Source: DASCNA01 sp036011305
GTDB lineage: Bacteria > Verrucomicrobiota > Lentisphaeria > Victivallales > GWF2-38-69
Length of the DNA stretch: 64,000 nt
Direction: 5' to 3'
NCBI GenBank assembly: GCA_036011305.1
Contig: DASCNA010000176.1
Coordinates: 1 to 64,000 of the forward strand
Shown: piece by piece, positions 18,629 through 28,095 of the stretch
Layout of the letters: each line of letters begins with the position of its first letter
Numbering within the stretch: position 1 is the first letter of the stretch
Position numbers and translations under genes: made by a program
The notes under the pieces: model-generated
Seen by the model: only the letters and a program-made list of their open reading frames with translations
What the model was told of the DNA's origin: nothing
The model's database searches: none

Positions 18629-19180
18629 TTATTCAAGTTTTATTTTTGTTACATTTCCCCAGTAACGCCCTATCATAACAAAATACTTACTGTCATAACT
18701 GAATGAAAATGACCTGCCTTTCACATTTTGAACAGAACCTATATCTTTCATTTTCAACGTCTCAAGATTCAGCATTTTAATAAAATAGCTGTCACCATAA
18801 CCAAAAGGATACATGATAATAGCCATATATTTTTCATTTGGGCTAATAAGTAATTTATGCGGCTCTAAATCTTTCTCACCAAAATCAGAAGCTATTATTT
18901 CCCATTCACCTTTTTCCAGATCTAATCTCATTACTTTGAAATCCATAGTTAATCCATAGTAATGTTTAAATTTTGTTCTATATGAATTAGTCGTGTACAT
19001 TAAATCAAAAAAAGGAGCCTTTTTCCCTTTACTTTTGGTTTTTTCAGCTTTTAATTCCTCAAAAGTTTTAGTTAGACTTTTTACAGGCTTTACAGCCGAT
19101 TCCTTATTATAATTCCCACCTATTAGAGTAATCGAAGTCATAGAGAGTAAAAAAAAGATACTGATCAGCATTAATTTCAT
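18629..19180 (-). CDS. Secreted protein of unknown function, WD40/TolB-like blades
   Basis: A 183-residue exported protein with an N-terminal signal (MKLMLISIFFLLSMTSITLI). After a lysine-rich linker it shows repeated strand patterns such as KLLISPNEKYMAIIMYP and SFSFSYDSKYFVMIGR, typical of TolB/WD40-like beta-propeller blades. There are only about two to three, too few to close a propeller. It lies between the nitrilase (29-base gap) and the phosphatase sensor (47-base gap to its ATG), so it may be in one operon and could be a periplasmic partner of the sensor (inference). Confidence 0.55.
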   Translation of the reverse strand: MKLMLISIFFLLSMTSITLIGGNYNKESAVKPVKSLTKTFEELKAEKTKSKGKKAPFFDLMYTTNSYRTKFKHYYGLTMDFKVMRLDLEKGEWEIIASDFGEKDLEPHKLLISPNEKYMAIIMYPFGYGDSYFIKMLNLETLKMKDIGSVQNVKGRSFSFSYDSKYFVMIGRYWGNVTKIKLE

Positions 19181-19209
19181 AGCTTTACCTTTTTATTGTT
19201 ATATTTAAA

Positions 19210-20082
19210 TTATTGAGGGAGATAATCACAAATATCATAGTACATTTCAGGTCTTCTGTCTCGAAAGAACTGCCACCCATCTCTCACTTTTCTTATCTCT
19301 TCCAGATCTAGTTCTGCAGATATAACTTCATCCTTATCCCTTGAGCCTTCAGTTATGATTTCGCCTTTAGGACTGGCAAAATAGCTCTGCCCGAAAAATT
19401 CACCGAATTTCCACGGTTCTTCAATTCCAACTCTGTTGATTGCACCTACAAACACTCCGTTGGCTGCCGCCTGTGCTGGCTGCTCAAGTTTCCATAAATA
19501 CTCAGCTTTACCGGCAACTGTAGCTGACGGATTAAACAATATCTCAGCTCCATTTAGAGCTAAAATGCGGGCACACTCAGGAAAATGTCTGTCATAACAT
19601 ATATATATACCAATTTTAGCGTATCTGGTATTGAACACAGGAAACCCAAGTCCTCCCGGTTTGAAGTAAAATTTCTCCCAGAACCCTGGCCAGGTATGAG
19701 GAATATGAATCTTCTGCATTTTCCCGAGAAGTTCTCCATCAGCATCAATAACCGCAGCAGTATTATAATAAACTCCCTCCTGAACCTTTTCATAGATAGG
19801 AGCTACAATTACCATCTGATATTTCTTAGCATATTTAGAAAGAATGTCTATTGTAGGGCCTGGAATTGTTTCAGTAGCAGCATACCATTTTTCCTTCTGC
19901 TCACAACAGAAGTAAGGTGTAAAAAATACTTCCTGAAGACATAGTATCTGCACCCCTTTTTTGCCTGCATCGTCTATGAGTTTTAAATGCTTATTCACCA
20001 TAGCATCCTTTATTTCTTTGATAGATCCTTTAGATAAAGGATTTGACGCCTGGATTAAAGCGCATTTCACCATTCTTCTCAT
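19210..20082 (-). CDS. Carbon-nitrogen hydrolase (beta-ureidopropionase / N-carbamoylputrescine amidase-like)
   Basis: A nitrilase-superfamily amidase of about 290 residues with the Glu-Lys-Cys triad in its normal setting: LQEVFF, KMQKIHIPH and YICYDRHFPE (Glu53, Lys126, Cys164 counted from an upstream TTG). The C-terminal FFRDRRPEMYYDI is typical of beta-ureidopropionases and N-carbamoyl amino-acid or putrescine amidases. It would release ammonia and CO2 from an N-carbamoyl substrate in the cytoplasm. I prefer the ATG at 20082, 8 bases after AAGGAT, over the TTG at 20088. A distant deiminase gene (51-52 kb) could hint at polyamine metabolism, but that protein carries a signal sequence. Confidence 0.85.
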   Translation of the reverse strand: MRRMVKCALIQASNPLSKGSIKEIKDAMVNKHLKLIDDAGKKGVQILCLQEVFFTPYFCCEQKEKWYAATETIPGPTIDILSKYAKKYQMVIVAPIYEKVQEGVYYNTAAVIDADGELLGKMQKIHIPHTWPGFWEKFYFKPGGLGFPVFNTRYAKIGIYICYDRHFPECARILALNGAEILFNPSATVAGKAEYLWKLEQPAQAAANGVFVGAINRVGIEEPWKFGEFFGQSYFASPKGEIITEGSRDKDEVISAELDLEEIRKVRDGWQFFRDRRPEMYYDICDYLPQ

Positions 20083-20250
20083 AACCAAATATCCTTCAAA
20101 ATATTATAATATTTCATACAAGACATAAAGTTCATTATATCATAATATTATTAAAAATATAGAATATAATTTTTAATTACTTTCAGGATGAAAACCCGAC
20201 AATAACGTATATAGTGATTCCTTAATGTTTATTACTTTAAGGAGATAACA

Positions 20251-20634
20251 ATGCGTTTACTGCACACAATGATAAGAGTAGGTAATCTAGAACGTTCAAT
20301 TAAGTTTTATACAGAAATACTGGAAATGAAACTACTTAAAAAAAATGATTATCCTGATGGTAAATTCACGTTGGCATTCCTCGGTTACGGTGATATGTCA
20401 GACAGTACCTGTATTGAATTGACTTATAACTGGGGACAGGAAAATTATGATATGGGAAATGCTTTTGGCCATATTGCTCTTGAAGTTGATGATGTTTATA
20501 AGGCTACTGACAAAATAGAAGTAGCAGGCGGAAAAATCTTACGTAAAGCCGGTCCTATGAGTGCTGGTACAACAATAATATCTTTTGTAGCAGATCCGGA
20601 TGGATATCAAATAGAACTTATTGGCAGGAAATAA
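20251..20634 (+). CDS. gloA: Lactoylglutathione lyase (glyoxalase I)
   Basis: A 127-residue glyoxalase I. The N-terminus MRLLHTMIRVGNLERSIKFY holds metal-binding His5. The other ligands fall in the expected places: IELTYNWG (Glu), GHIALEVDD (His) and YQIELI (Glu122). It isomerises the methylglyoxal-glutathione hemithioacetal to lactoylglutathione. Shine-Dalgarno AAGGAG is present. It is a single gene with its own promoter region, convergent with glycerol dehydrogenase; a shared stem-loop (20653-20704) lies between. Confidence 0.92.
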   Translation: MRLLHTMIRVGNLERSIKFYTEILEMKLLKKNDYPDGKFTLAFLGYGDMSDSTCIELTYNWGQENYDMGNAFGHIALEVDDVYKATDKIEVAGGKILRKAGPMSAGTTIISFVADPDGYQIELIGRK

Positions 20635-20652
20635 AACTAATAATTTTCAATA

Positions 20653-20704
20653 GATAAGTGAGTACGTATAAGCAAGAACGTTTATTATGAACAACTCACT
20701 TATC
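20653..20704. terminator. Inverted repeat between convergent gloA and gldA
   Basis: A perfect 11-bp inverted repeat, GATAAGTGAGT at 20653-20663 and ACTCACTTATC at 20694-20704, with a 30-base loop. Placed between two convergent genes it probably acts as a bidirectional terminator or mRNA end stabiliser. No strong T tract on either side. Confidence 0.5.
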
Positions 20705-20714
20705 AATTCCCTTT

Positions 20715-21815
20715 TTAATTCCTGGATTTACTCTGTTTGCCAAGCTTATCTGCTGCTATTATAGCATTATACACATTTTCAACCGTTATTTCTAACGGCA
20801 TATTATATATAGTTTCACCTTCTGCACACGTGAGCTCTGCAACTTTCATTATTTCATTTTTTTTAATGATCTTAACTCCTAAATCTTCAAGACATACAGG
20901 TAAGTTTATAGAATTACAGAAGTTCAAAACTTCTTCAATTTCATCATCTTCAGCATTCTCCAAAACCATCTGCACTAAAGTACCAAATGCAACTTTTTCT
21001 CCATGGTAATAATTATGACACTCTTCTAAAGCTGTCAAACCATTATGTATTGCATGCGCAGCTGCAAGTCCACAACTTTCAGCGCCTAAACCGCTCAGCA
21101 TGATATTTGCTTCAATTACATTTTCTAGGGCTTCTGTAACAACATTATCATTGCATGACAACTTGGCTTTAAGTCCATCTTGCAGTAATATTTTGTAGCA
21201 CAAACCGGCTAAATTTAAAGCAGCTTGAGTTCCCAATCCACAAACCAAGTTAGGCCTATTTGATCTGAAACAGGCTCTTGCTTCAAAATATGTCGACAAT
21301 GCATCACCCATTCCTGCGACTAAAAGCCTTGTTGGTGATTTTGATATGATGCCAGAGTCAACAAGAACTACATCGGGATTACAATCCATCAATAAGTATT
21401 TATCAAAAGTTCCATCATCATTATAAATTACAGATACTGATAGACAGGGACCATCGTTTGAAGCTACAGAAGGAACAGCGACACACGGAATTTTCCTGTA
21501 AAAAGAAACAGCTTTTGCTGTATCTAACACCTTGCCTCCGCCAAGCCCAACGACAACATCGCAATCCTTAATTTCAGCATAGTTCATCAATCTTTTTATC
21601 TCATTATCAGAACATTCACCGTTAAAACCATTAAAAAATAATTTTACTTGAGTTCCTTTAAAACTTTTGTCTAATATATTCTGTACTCTCTTTTTTCCAG
21701 CATATGAACATATAAGAAGTGGGGTCTTACCTAATTTAGTTACAATTTGGGATAAATCTTTAAGAGCATTCTTTCCCTGAATATATTTCCGTGGTGCTGC
21801 AAAGATTTTATTCAT
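20715..21815 (-). CDS. gldA: Glycerol dehydrogenase
   Basis: A 366-residue iron-containing-type alcohol dehydrogenase that follows E. coli GldA almost block for block: APRKYIQGKNAL at the start, GECSDNEI, VVGLGGGKVLDTAKAV (NAD binding), VPSVASNDGPCLSVSVIY, GMGDALSTYFEARAC (metal Asp), AAAHAIHNGLTALE (metal His) and YYHGEKVAFG (metal His). It oxidises glycerol to dihydroxyacetone with NAD+, or works in reverse on hydroxyacetone or methylglyoxal. The neighbouring gloA may reflect shared methylglyoxal detoxification (inference). Confidence 0.92.
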   Translation of the reverse strand: MNKIFAAPRKYIQGKNALKDLSQIVTKLGKTPLLICSYAGKKRVQNILDKSFKGTQVKLFFNGFNGECSDNEIKRLMNYAEIKDCDVVVGLGGGKVLDTAKAVSFYRKIPCVAVPSVASNDGPCLSVSVIYNDDGTFDKYLLMDCNPDVVLVDSGIISKSPTRLLVAGMGDALSTYFEARACFRSNRPNLVCGLGTQAALNLAGLCYKILLQDGLKAKLSCNDNVVTEALENVIEANIMLSGLGAESCGLAAAHAIHNGLTALEECHNYYHGEKVAFGTLVQMVLENAEDDEIEEVLNFCNSINLPVCLEDLGVKIIKKNEIMKVAELTCAEGETIYNMPLEITVENVYNAIIAADKLGKQSKSRN

Positions 21816-22051
21816 TATATTTATCCTTTCATATCAAAGAGAATCATTTTATCAAATTGTGTTTTTATATAAAGTCCCGATTAATATTATGTAAATATAT
21901 AATACATACAAATTAGAATAATAACTCTGTATATAATTAATATATTAAGATAAGATTATAATACGGACATGCATATGTCGCTCTATTAGTATATTTAGTT
22001 AGTATTCATTAATACTCAGCTGGAAAAATATTTTTTAACGGAGACTTATCT

Positions 22052-23161
22052 ATGGGACATAAATTTTGCTACATGGTTATATGTTTTAGCTCAATGTTAA
22101 TTACTGTTCTCGGTGCGACAGCACATGCATCAGATGCAGAGGATTACCTACCTTTCGGCAAAGTGTGTAAATATGATAAAAATCCAATATTGAGAGCTAC
22201 AGGAACAAAATTTGAATCTATGGCAGTTTTTAATTCAACTGCAATCCTTGTTAATGATACAGTTTATCTATTTTACCGGTCAGAAAATTGGGGTATGGAA
22301 AATTGGAATCCAGCAAATGTACGTCCAAAAGGCTGGACATGGCGTGATGAATGGCCTGGAGTATCAACTATTGGAATGGCTACAAGTAAAGATGGGATTA
22401 ATTTTACACGAAGTAAAAAACCTGCTATTGCTCCTGATCATGATTATGAACAAATAGGTGGTTGTGAAGATCCCCGTATTACAAAAATTGATGATTTCTA
22501 CTATATGACTTATACAGGAGTCGGTTTGCCCAACAGAGTTTCAAAGTTATGCCTTGCTACATCAAAAGATTTGGTTAACTGGGAAAAACACGGACCAATA
22601 CTAAAAGGCTGGGATAACGGCAATAATAAATCCGGTGCTATTTTACCTAAAAAAATTAACGGCAAATACTGGATGTATTTTGGGTGTACTAATATTTGGC
22701 TGGCTTCTTCCGAAGATGGTATTCATTGGAAAAGTGACATAAATAAAGATGTAGTTTTGAGACCTAGAAAAAATCATTTTGACTCAGCACTATGCGAATC
22801 AGGTCCTTCTCCTGTATTCACTGATAAAGGTATACTTCTTATCTACAATGGCGCTGCAGATAACAATGTACTGAGAATGGTGGACTATGGAAATCCTTCT
22901 GTTCTGACTGCAAGTAAAAAAGGAGATAGAAAATATGCTACAGGCTGGGCTCTTTTTTCAAAAGATGATCCATCTAAACTTATTGCCAGATCAGATAAAC
23001 CGATACTTGAAATTACTGAAGATTTTGAAAAAAGAGGACAAGTTAATAATGTTCTGTTTTCAGAAGGTTTAGTCTTATTGAATAACAAATGGCATATTTA
23101 TTACGGCTGTGCCGATACCTATATAGGTGTTGCGACAGCTGAAAATATAGGAACGGAATGA
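22052..23161 (+). CDS. Secreted GH130-family glycoside hydrolase/phosphorylase
   Basis: A 369-residue protein with a signal peptide (about 26 residues, ending near AHAS) and a five-bladed propeller of the GH130 type. The signature GGCEDPRITKI (residues 137-147, with Glu139-Asp140) is clear, together with NPILRATGTKFES, ATSKDGINFTR and SSEDGIHWKS blade repeats. GH130 members act on beta-mannosides, by phosphorolysis or, in some subgroups, hydrolysis. Because it is exported, where free phosphate use is less likely, a mannoside hydrolase is the better guess. Shine-Dalgarno CGGAG. A strong hairpin follows at 23174-23206. Confidence 0.85.
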   Translation: MGHKFCYMVICFSSMLITVLGATAHASDAEDYLPFGKVCKYDKNPILRATGTKFESMAVFNSTAILVNDTVYLFYRSENWGMENWNPANVRPKGWTWRDEWPGVSTIGMATSKDGINFTRSKKPAIAPDHDYEQIGGCEDPRITKIDDFYYMTYTGVGLPNRVSKLCLATSKDLVNWEKHGPILKGWDNGNNKSGAILPKKINGKYWMYFGCTNIWLASSEDGIHWKSDINKDVVLRPRKNHFDSALCESGPSPVFTDKGILLIYNGAADNNVLRMVDYGNPSVLTASKKGDRKYATGWALFSKDDPSKLIARSDKPILEITEDFEKRGQVNNVLFSEGLVLLNNKWHIYYGCADTYIGVATAENIGTE

Positions 23162-23173
23162 CTGTTTATAATA

Positions 23174-23206
23174 AAACAGCATGGTTGAACTTCTACCATG
23201 CTGTTT
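23174..23206. terminator. Bidirectional terminator hairpin
   Basis: A perfect 12-bp stem (AAACAGCATGGT with ACCATGCTGTTT) and a 9-base loop, 13 bases after the GH130 stop and 28 bases before the end of the convergent HlyD-like gene. It can serve both transcripts. Confidence 0.7.
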
Positions 23207-23234
23207 AGTAAGGGTTACTGTTATATTAAGCCGT

Positions 23235-23855
23235 TTAGAATGTTATCTTTTTTACATTAAGATCTTTTGCCCTGGTGCTTGAAAGTTCACTGCTGCGTTT
23301 CATTAATCCCACTAGTTTCTTACTGAGTTTAGCAGGCTCAAAGTGATAATTTACGTCAGTAGGTTTAATATTAATCGCCGGATTACCATCTCCAATACCC
23401 GAACCTTGAGTGTATAGTATCTTTGTAACTTCACAATCAAAAGGTGCTGTATAAAATCCCATTTTTGTTTCACGAATAAAGGATGCAAAAGTTGTCTCAG
23501 CACCTATCAAACCATGCCTGGCAGTGTCGAAATCATCCCAGGAAACTGAATGAGTTTTTATAAGTCTCTCCATTCGCGCATAAATAATTTTATTATAGTC
23601 AATATCATTTTGCAATTCGAAGAATTTACTTGGACTATTGGCATTATTCTCTACAAAAAACAACGGCGTTCCTTTTTTAACTTTCTGCCCGGGTTTTACA
23701 TAATATGTAATGTTTCCTTCTATTGACGTATAAACCTGCTTCATTGATGAGTTTTTTGTTCCGGCATTTGTAATTAAAGGTACAGCAAGAAAAGCAGCTA
23801 CAATTGCAATTAATAAAACAAGTTTTGTTCTTTTTGTAAAAATATTATTTTTCAT
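23235..23855 (-). CDS. HlyD-like / biotinyl-lipoyl-domain membrane protein
   Basis: A 206-residue protein with an N-terminal membrane anchor (KLVLLIAIVAAFLAVPLI). The first half-lipoyl segment is YTSIEGNITYYVKPGQKVKKGTPLFFVE, followed by a helical hairpin (about 75-125) and the second half-lipoyl strand set (YTAPFDCEVTKILYTQGSGI). This is the core of periplasmic adaptor (membrane fusion) proteins, but short and without the outer barrel domain. No ABC or RND transporter gene is adjacent, so its partner is unknown. Shine-Dalgarno AGGAG is present. Confidence 0.7.
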   Translation of the reverse strand: MKNNIFTKRTKLVLLIAIVAAFLAVPLITNAGTKNSSMKQVYTSIEGNITYYVKPGQKVKKGTPLFFVENNANSPSKFFELQNDIDYNKIIYARMERLIKTHSVSWDDFDTARHGLIGAETTFASFIRETKMGFYTAPFDCEVTKILYTQGSGIGDGNPAINIKPTDVNYHFEPAKLSKKLVGLMKRSSELSSTRAKDLNVKKITF

Positions 23856-24046
23856 TTTTCCTCTCCTTTTTTATAAATACTCTTTCTTTTCCTATTGAAT
23901 ATACTCTTAAGTTATTCATTGAATTATTCTTATCTAGAAAAGGATTAAATTTTCTAAATAAATCAACATTTATTTTAATTTATTGTTCACTTAATGTTCA
24001 TATTTTTTAAAAAATGGTTAAACTTATCATAAAGAGAGAGGTATAT

Positions 24047-25624
24047 ATGGATTTTTATAATGATAAACTTGTCTTTCACAGAAAACAGAGTCATATGTCA
24101 AGTGGAAGGATAGCCGGTGTGATGGGCATCAGCAGGACAACATACTGGAAATGGGAAAAAGGTATATCATCTCCGAACAAGAAACAGACAAGAACACTTG
24201 CAAAAATACTGGAAATTTCTGTTTCTGATTTTTCAAATCTTGACCCTTTACCTAATGTTGATATAGCAAAAAGCTCCGGGTTATCAGGAAACATTGATTC
24301 CTGGTCATCTTTCTTTGATATTCGGGAGAAAAAAAGTTTTCAGAAAACTATTACAGAAACGCTGAACGCAAGTATCAAATTAAGTAATAAGCTGAGTGAA
24401 GCCGGTATAATTATTGAAGCACTGCTCACTGGAATAAGCTCAATATTCTATGTAAAAAATAATGAACTGCTGTATTTAACAGCCAATGACGGTTTTCTGA
24501 AAAATATCTCACTTAAGCCATCATTTGTAGTATTTGGCAAAACAGATGATGATTTCTTCAGCAGGAAAGAAGCTAAAGAAAACTGTTCCAAAGATGAACA
24601 GGTTCTTATTACAAAGGAAAAGAGTGTTGAGGAAGGATATATACCAGGTTCAAAGCACAGGAAATGGGGTATAATTTCCAGAATTCCCATTTTTGATCTG
24701 AACAATAATATTGCAGGTTTAATAACCAATATTGTTGATATTACTCAAAGAAAAAAAGCTGAGTATGATAATGGTTTGCTGAGAACCTGTATTGAAAATA
24801 TGTCTGAAGCTGTTTTGGTTTTTAATCACACTGCCGAAAAAACAGTTTATGCTAATAAAAGTGCTTCAGAAATAACAGGATATTCCTTAAAAGAAATTTA
24901 TTCTAGGAACAACACTCTCGAATTAGATATACTAGTTTCTGCAGAAGAAAGAGAAAAATCACTCCAGTATAGAAAAGATGAATCCTGGCCTAAAATAAGA
25001 AAATTACAGGTTAAATGCAAAAACGGCACATTAAAATGGGTTCAAATATATCACTCAAATCTTATAGATTTTATGAAAGACAGGTATTTGATAGGTGTAA
25101 CTACAGATATAACAGATACCATAACAAACGAAAATCAAAGCTCCGTTTTACATGCATTACTGGACAGTGCAAATGTCGGAGTAAGATTAAGAAATGACAG
25201 TAAAGACAATGTAATATTTGTTAATAAAGCTTTTGAGACTATTTATGGCTATCCAATTAAGAATTTTGTAGAAAACTTAAACTTTAGAATTAACACCTGT
25301 GTTCATCCTGCTGACATAAAACTCGAAACTCATTACTTTGAAACAAAGAAATACCCTAAGTTAAGAGAATATCGAATTTTACGGCCTAACGGTGAATTGA
25401 GATGGCTCAAAGAAGTCTCTTTCAATACAGACTGCGATGGTGAGAAATACAGCGGATGTATATGCAGAGACATTACAGAAGAAAAAAAATCCGGCTTATT
25501 AAATCCTTACAAAGTTGCAAAAATATTAAAGAGTAGAAATGTCGATCAAAAAATCATCTCAGAAGTAAGCGGACTATCTGAAAATACTATTGAAAAGTTT
25601 GACAGTCAATATTTTCAGTATTAA
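24047..25624 (+). CDS. HTH and triple-PAS regulatory protein
   Basis: About 525 residues, soluble. An N-terminal Cro/CI-type helix-turn-helix (residues about 5-60, with IAGVMGISRTTYWKWEKG) is followed by three PAS-like domains (about 120-240, 245-360, 370-480), the last two with PAC ends (GVTTDITD, GCICRDITEE). The C-terminus (IISEVSGLSENTIEKF) resembles a second short HTH. There is no kinase, cyclase or output enzyme, so it is probably a one-component transcription regulator. I start at 24047 because AGAGAGAGG lies 5 bases upstream; an upstream ATG at 24014 has no such site. It overlaps the next gene tail to tail by 4 bases. Confidence 0.75.
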   Translation: MDFYNDKLVFHRKQSHMSSGRIAGVMGISRTTYWKWEKGISSPNKKQTRTLAKILEISVSDFSNLDPLPNVDIAKSSGLSGNIDSWSSFFDIREKKSFQKTITETLNASIKLSNKLSEAGIIIEALLTGISSIFYVKNNELLYLTANDGFLKNISLKPSFVVFGKTDDDFFSRKEAKENCSKDEQVLITKEKSVEEGYIPGSKHRKWGIISRIPIFDLNNNIAGLITNIVDITQRKKAEYDNGLLRTCIENMSEAVLVFNHTAEKTVYANKSASEITGYSLKEIYSRNNTLELDILVSAEEREKSLQYRKDESWPKIRKLQVKCKNGTLKWVQIYHSNLIDFMKDRYLIGVTTDITDTITNENQSSVLHALLDSANVGVRLRNDSKDNVIFVNKAFETIYGYPIKNFVENLNFRINTCVHPADIKLETHYFETKKYPKLREYRILRPNGELRWLKEVSFNTDCDGEKYSGCICRDITEEKKSGLLNPYKVAKILKSRNVDQKIISEVSGLSENTIEKFDSQYFQY

Positions 25625-26538
25625 TACACGAAACTGTATTTATCAACATTATCTTCAGTAACAAGGATACTTTTGACTTTATACATCGCAGGAGGAGCTG
25701 TATCGAAAAAAGTCGGGATCCCTCTATTCTGGACAGCTAAATATACTAAATAAACAGCATCACCAGCCATATACGGAGGGTAACTTGAAGTGGCTATGCA
25801 GGAACTCCTATCCGATTTAATCAACCTAAGCATTTCACTGTTCCCGCCAATTCCTGTGATAAGTATTTTTTTATCTAACTCTGCCTCCTTTAAGGCATTA
25901 TTTGCTCCAATTGCCATAGAATCATTAAAACAGCACACAGCATCAAGACATTTGAATTCTCTTAAAAGTTTTTTCATAACCAGCTTGCTTTTTTCTGCTG
26001 AGAAATGTCCGGGTATTATTGATAAAAGGTTAATTTCATTATGCTTTTTCAATTCCCTCACAAATGCCATTTCCATACTCATTGAATCTGATGTATCTGG
26101 AGAACCTGAAATAAAAGCAATATTACCACTATAGTTCAGCTTTTCTACTAGAAATTCTATCTGTGATTCAGCAATATAATCAATATCACCATCTATTCGG
26201 ATAGTAAATTCATTTAAGGAAAACTGTCTGCTTACTGAAGCTACCGGAATTTCAGCAGATCTGATTTGTTCAGTAATAGTTGGGGGCAGCAGACTGTTGA
26301 CAGGAATTATTACCATTCCTTCAACTTTGTTCATTAATAGAGCTGTAATATCGTGAATTTGATCATTTAATGTATCGGAATCATATTTGATTAATAAGTC
26401 GCATTTATCTCCTAAAATCTTTGCAGCCTTAACAATGTACTCTTCACATGCAATCAGCCACGGATGATCAAGGTTAGGTAACACTACACCTAGTTTTACT
26501 TTCTTATCCTTTTCATTAACGATAGAACACGCATGCAT
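25621..26538 (-). CDS. Sugar-binding protein of periplasmic type, lacking a signal peptide
   Basis: A 305-residue type I periplasmic-binding-fold protein (ribose/LacI-like sugar-binding family): KVKLGVVLPNLDHPWLIACEEYI at the start, EGMVIIPVNSL, GNIAFISGSPDTSDS, DAVCCFNDSMAIGANNAL and ILITGIGG. Unlike transport proteins it has no signal sequence, and no DNA-binding domain precedes it; the frame upstream of the ATG offers no alternative start. It may be a cytoplasmic sensor, or a component that lost its export signal. It lies upstream of uxaA with a separate promoter region. No ABC transporter genes accompany it. Confidence 0.7.
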   Translation of the reverse strand: MHACSIVNEKDKKVKLGVVLPNLDHPWLIACEEYIVKAAKILGDKCDLLIKYDSDTLNDQIHDITALLMNKVEGMVIIPVNSLLPPTITEQIRSAEIPVASVSRQFSLNEFTIRIDGDIDYIAESQIEFLVEKLNYSGNIAFISGSPDTSDSMSMEMAFVRELKKHNEINLLSIIPGHFSAEKSKLVMKKLLREFKCLDAVCCFNDSMAIGANNALKEAELDKKILITGIGGNSEMLRLIKSDRSSCIATSSYPPYMAGDAVYLVYLAVQNRGIPTFFDTAPPAMYKVKSILVTEDNVDKYSFVY

Positions 26539-26606
26539 AAATTCGATACCGACTATAACTTTTATCTTTAACTATATGTAATACTATAATTTAAATACTG
26601 AATATT

Positions 26607-28094
26607 TTAAAGAGTAACTCCGGATTTTAGTATAGCAATTTCTCTAAAATTATTTATTTCATTTCTAACTTTTTGTCCATCAGCTATTTTTACTATGAAA
26701 TCAATAAACTCTACTAACAGGTTCTCCATATCTTTATCCTCAACCAGAGTTCCAGCATTAAAATCCATCCAGTTAGATTTTTTTGAATAAAGTTCACTGT
26801 TAGTAGAAATCTTAACAGTCGGTACAAATGTACCGTACGGTGTTCCTCGTCCAGTAGTAAACAGAACCATATGGCATCCTGAAGCACCTAAAGCTGTAGC
26901 AGCAACCATATCGTTTCCTGGTCCGCTTAATAGATTAAGACCGTCCATTTTTAACATATCACCATAATTGATAACATCGATAACTTTTGAATTTCCTGCT
27001 TTCTGAGTGCATCCCAGTGATTTATCTTCAAGAGTCGTTATCCCCCCATTTTTATTCCCGGGAGACGGATTCTCATATATTACCTGATTATGGCTTTTGA
27101 AATAATTTTTAAAGTCATTAATAAGCTTAACTATTTTTTCGAAAGTTTCTCCATCTTTTGCTCTATTCATCAAAATAGTTTCGGCACCGAACATTTCAGG
27201 GACTTCTGTTAAAACAGTTGTTCCGCCAAAATATGTTAAGTAGTCAGAAAAAGCACCTAAAAGAGGATTTCCTGTTATCCCAGACAATCCGTCAGACCCA
27301 CCGCATTTTAAACCAATTTTCAAATTAGAAATCGACATAGATTCACGCCTGTCGTTTTTTACAGTATCATAAATTTCTTTTAAGATTCCGGCTCCCTCTT
27401 CTACTTCATCCTCTACATCCTGAATTATCAGAGTTCTTATCCTTTTCTTATCATAAGAGCCTAATGTTTTTATAAAATCGTTAATCTGATTATTTTCACA
27501 TCCCAAACCAAGGATCAATACACCTCCAGCATTAGGGTGAAGAGTTATATCACTAAGAATTTTTACAGTACTTTCGTGGTCATCGCCCATTTGAGAACAA
27601 CCGTAATTATGTGGAAAAATATAAATTCCATCTATATCTTCTGTATTCGATTCACGTGTAAACTTCTGAATCATTTGATTCCCCATAGCATTTACACAAC
27701 CAACGGTGGGTACAATCCAGATTTCATTTCTGATCCCAACACTACCATTTTTCCTTTTATATACATTTATTTTTTTCTCCGGAATATTAATACTTACTTC
27801 GCTGTATTCTGGAGTAAAAGTATATTCTTTAATATCCCCCAGGCAAGTTGTAATATTATGTACGTGCACATGAGAGCCGGTTAAAATATTTTTAGTAGCA
27901 GCTCCTATCGGGAGAGAATATTTTATTATCCCTTCATCTTTGGATATATCTATAATAGCAACTTTATGCCCTTGAGGAATAAAATCCAGTAATTTAATTT
28001 TATGATCATCAACTTCAATCACACTCCCCTTATTCAGGTCTTTAAGAGCTATTACTACATTATCCATTGGAGTTATTTTTATATATTTCTTCAT
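26607..28094 (-). CDS. uxaA: Altronate dehydratase
   Basis: A 495-residue protein with the two-part UxaA structure. An N-terminal SAF domain (about 1-95, including NVVIALKDLNKGS and GSHVHVHN) precedes a large C-terminal catalytic region with RKNGSVGIRNEIWIVPTVGCVN, PHNYGCSQ, GLKCGGSDGLSGITGNP, GPGNDMVAATALGASGC and FTTGRGTPYGTFVPTVKI. It dehydrates D-altronate to 2-keto-3-deoxygluconate in galacturonate breakdown. It starts one base after the end of uxaB, so the two are one operon. Confidence 0.93.
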   Translation of the reverse strand: MKKYIKITPMDNVVIALKDLNKGSVIEVDDHKIKLLDFIPQGHKVAIIDISKDEGIIKYSLPIGAATKNILTGSHVHVHNITTCLGDIKEYTFTPEYSEVSINIPEKKINVYKRKNGSVGIRNEIWIVPTVGCVNAMGNQMIQKFTRESNTEDIDGIYIFPHNYGCSQMGDDHESTVKILSDITLHPNAGGVLILGLGCENNQINDFIKTLGSYDKKRIRTLIIQDVEDEVEEGAGILKEIYDTVKNDRRESMSISNLKIGLKCGGSDGLSGITGNPLLGAFSDYLTYFGGTTVLTEVPEMFGAETILMNRAKDGETFEKIVKLINDFKNYFKSHNQVIYENPSPGNKNGGITTLEDKSLGCTQKAGNSKVIDVINYGDMLKMDGLNLLSGPGNDMVAATALGASGCHMVLFTTGRGTPYGTFVPTVKISTNSELYSKKSNWMDFNAGTLVEDKDMENLLVEFIDFIVKIADGQKVRNEINNFREIAILKSGVTL

Positions 28095-28095
28095 T

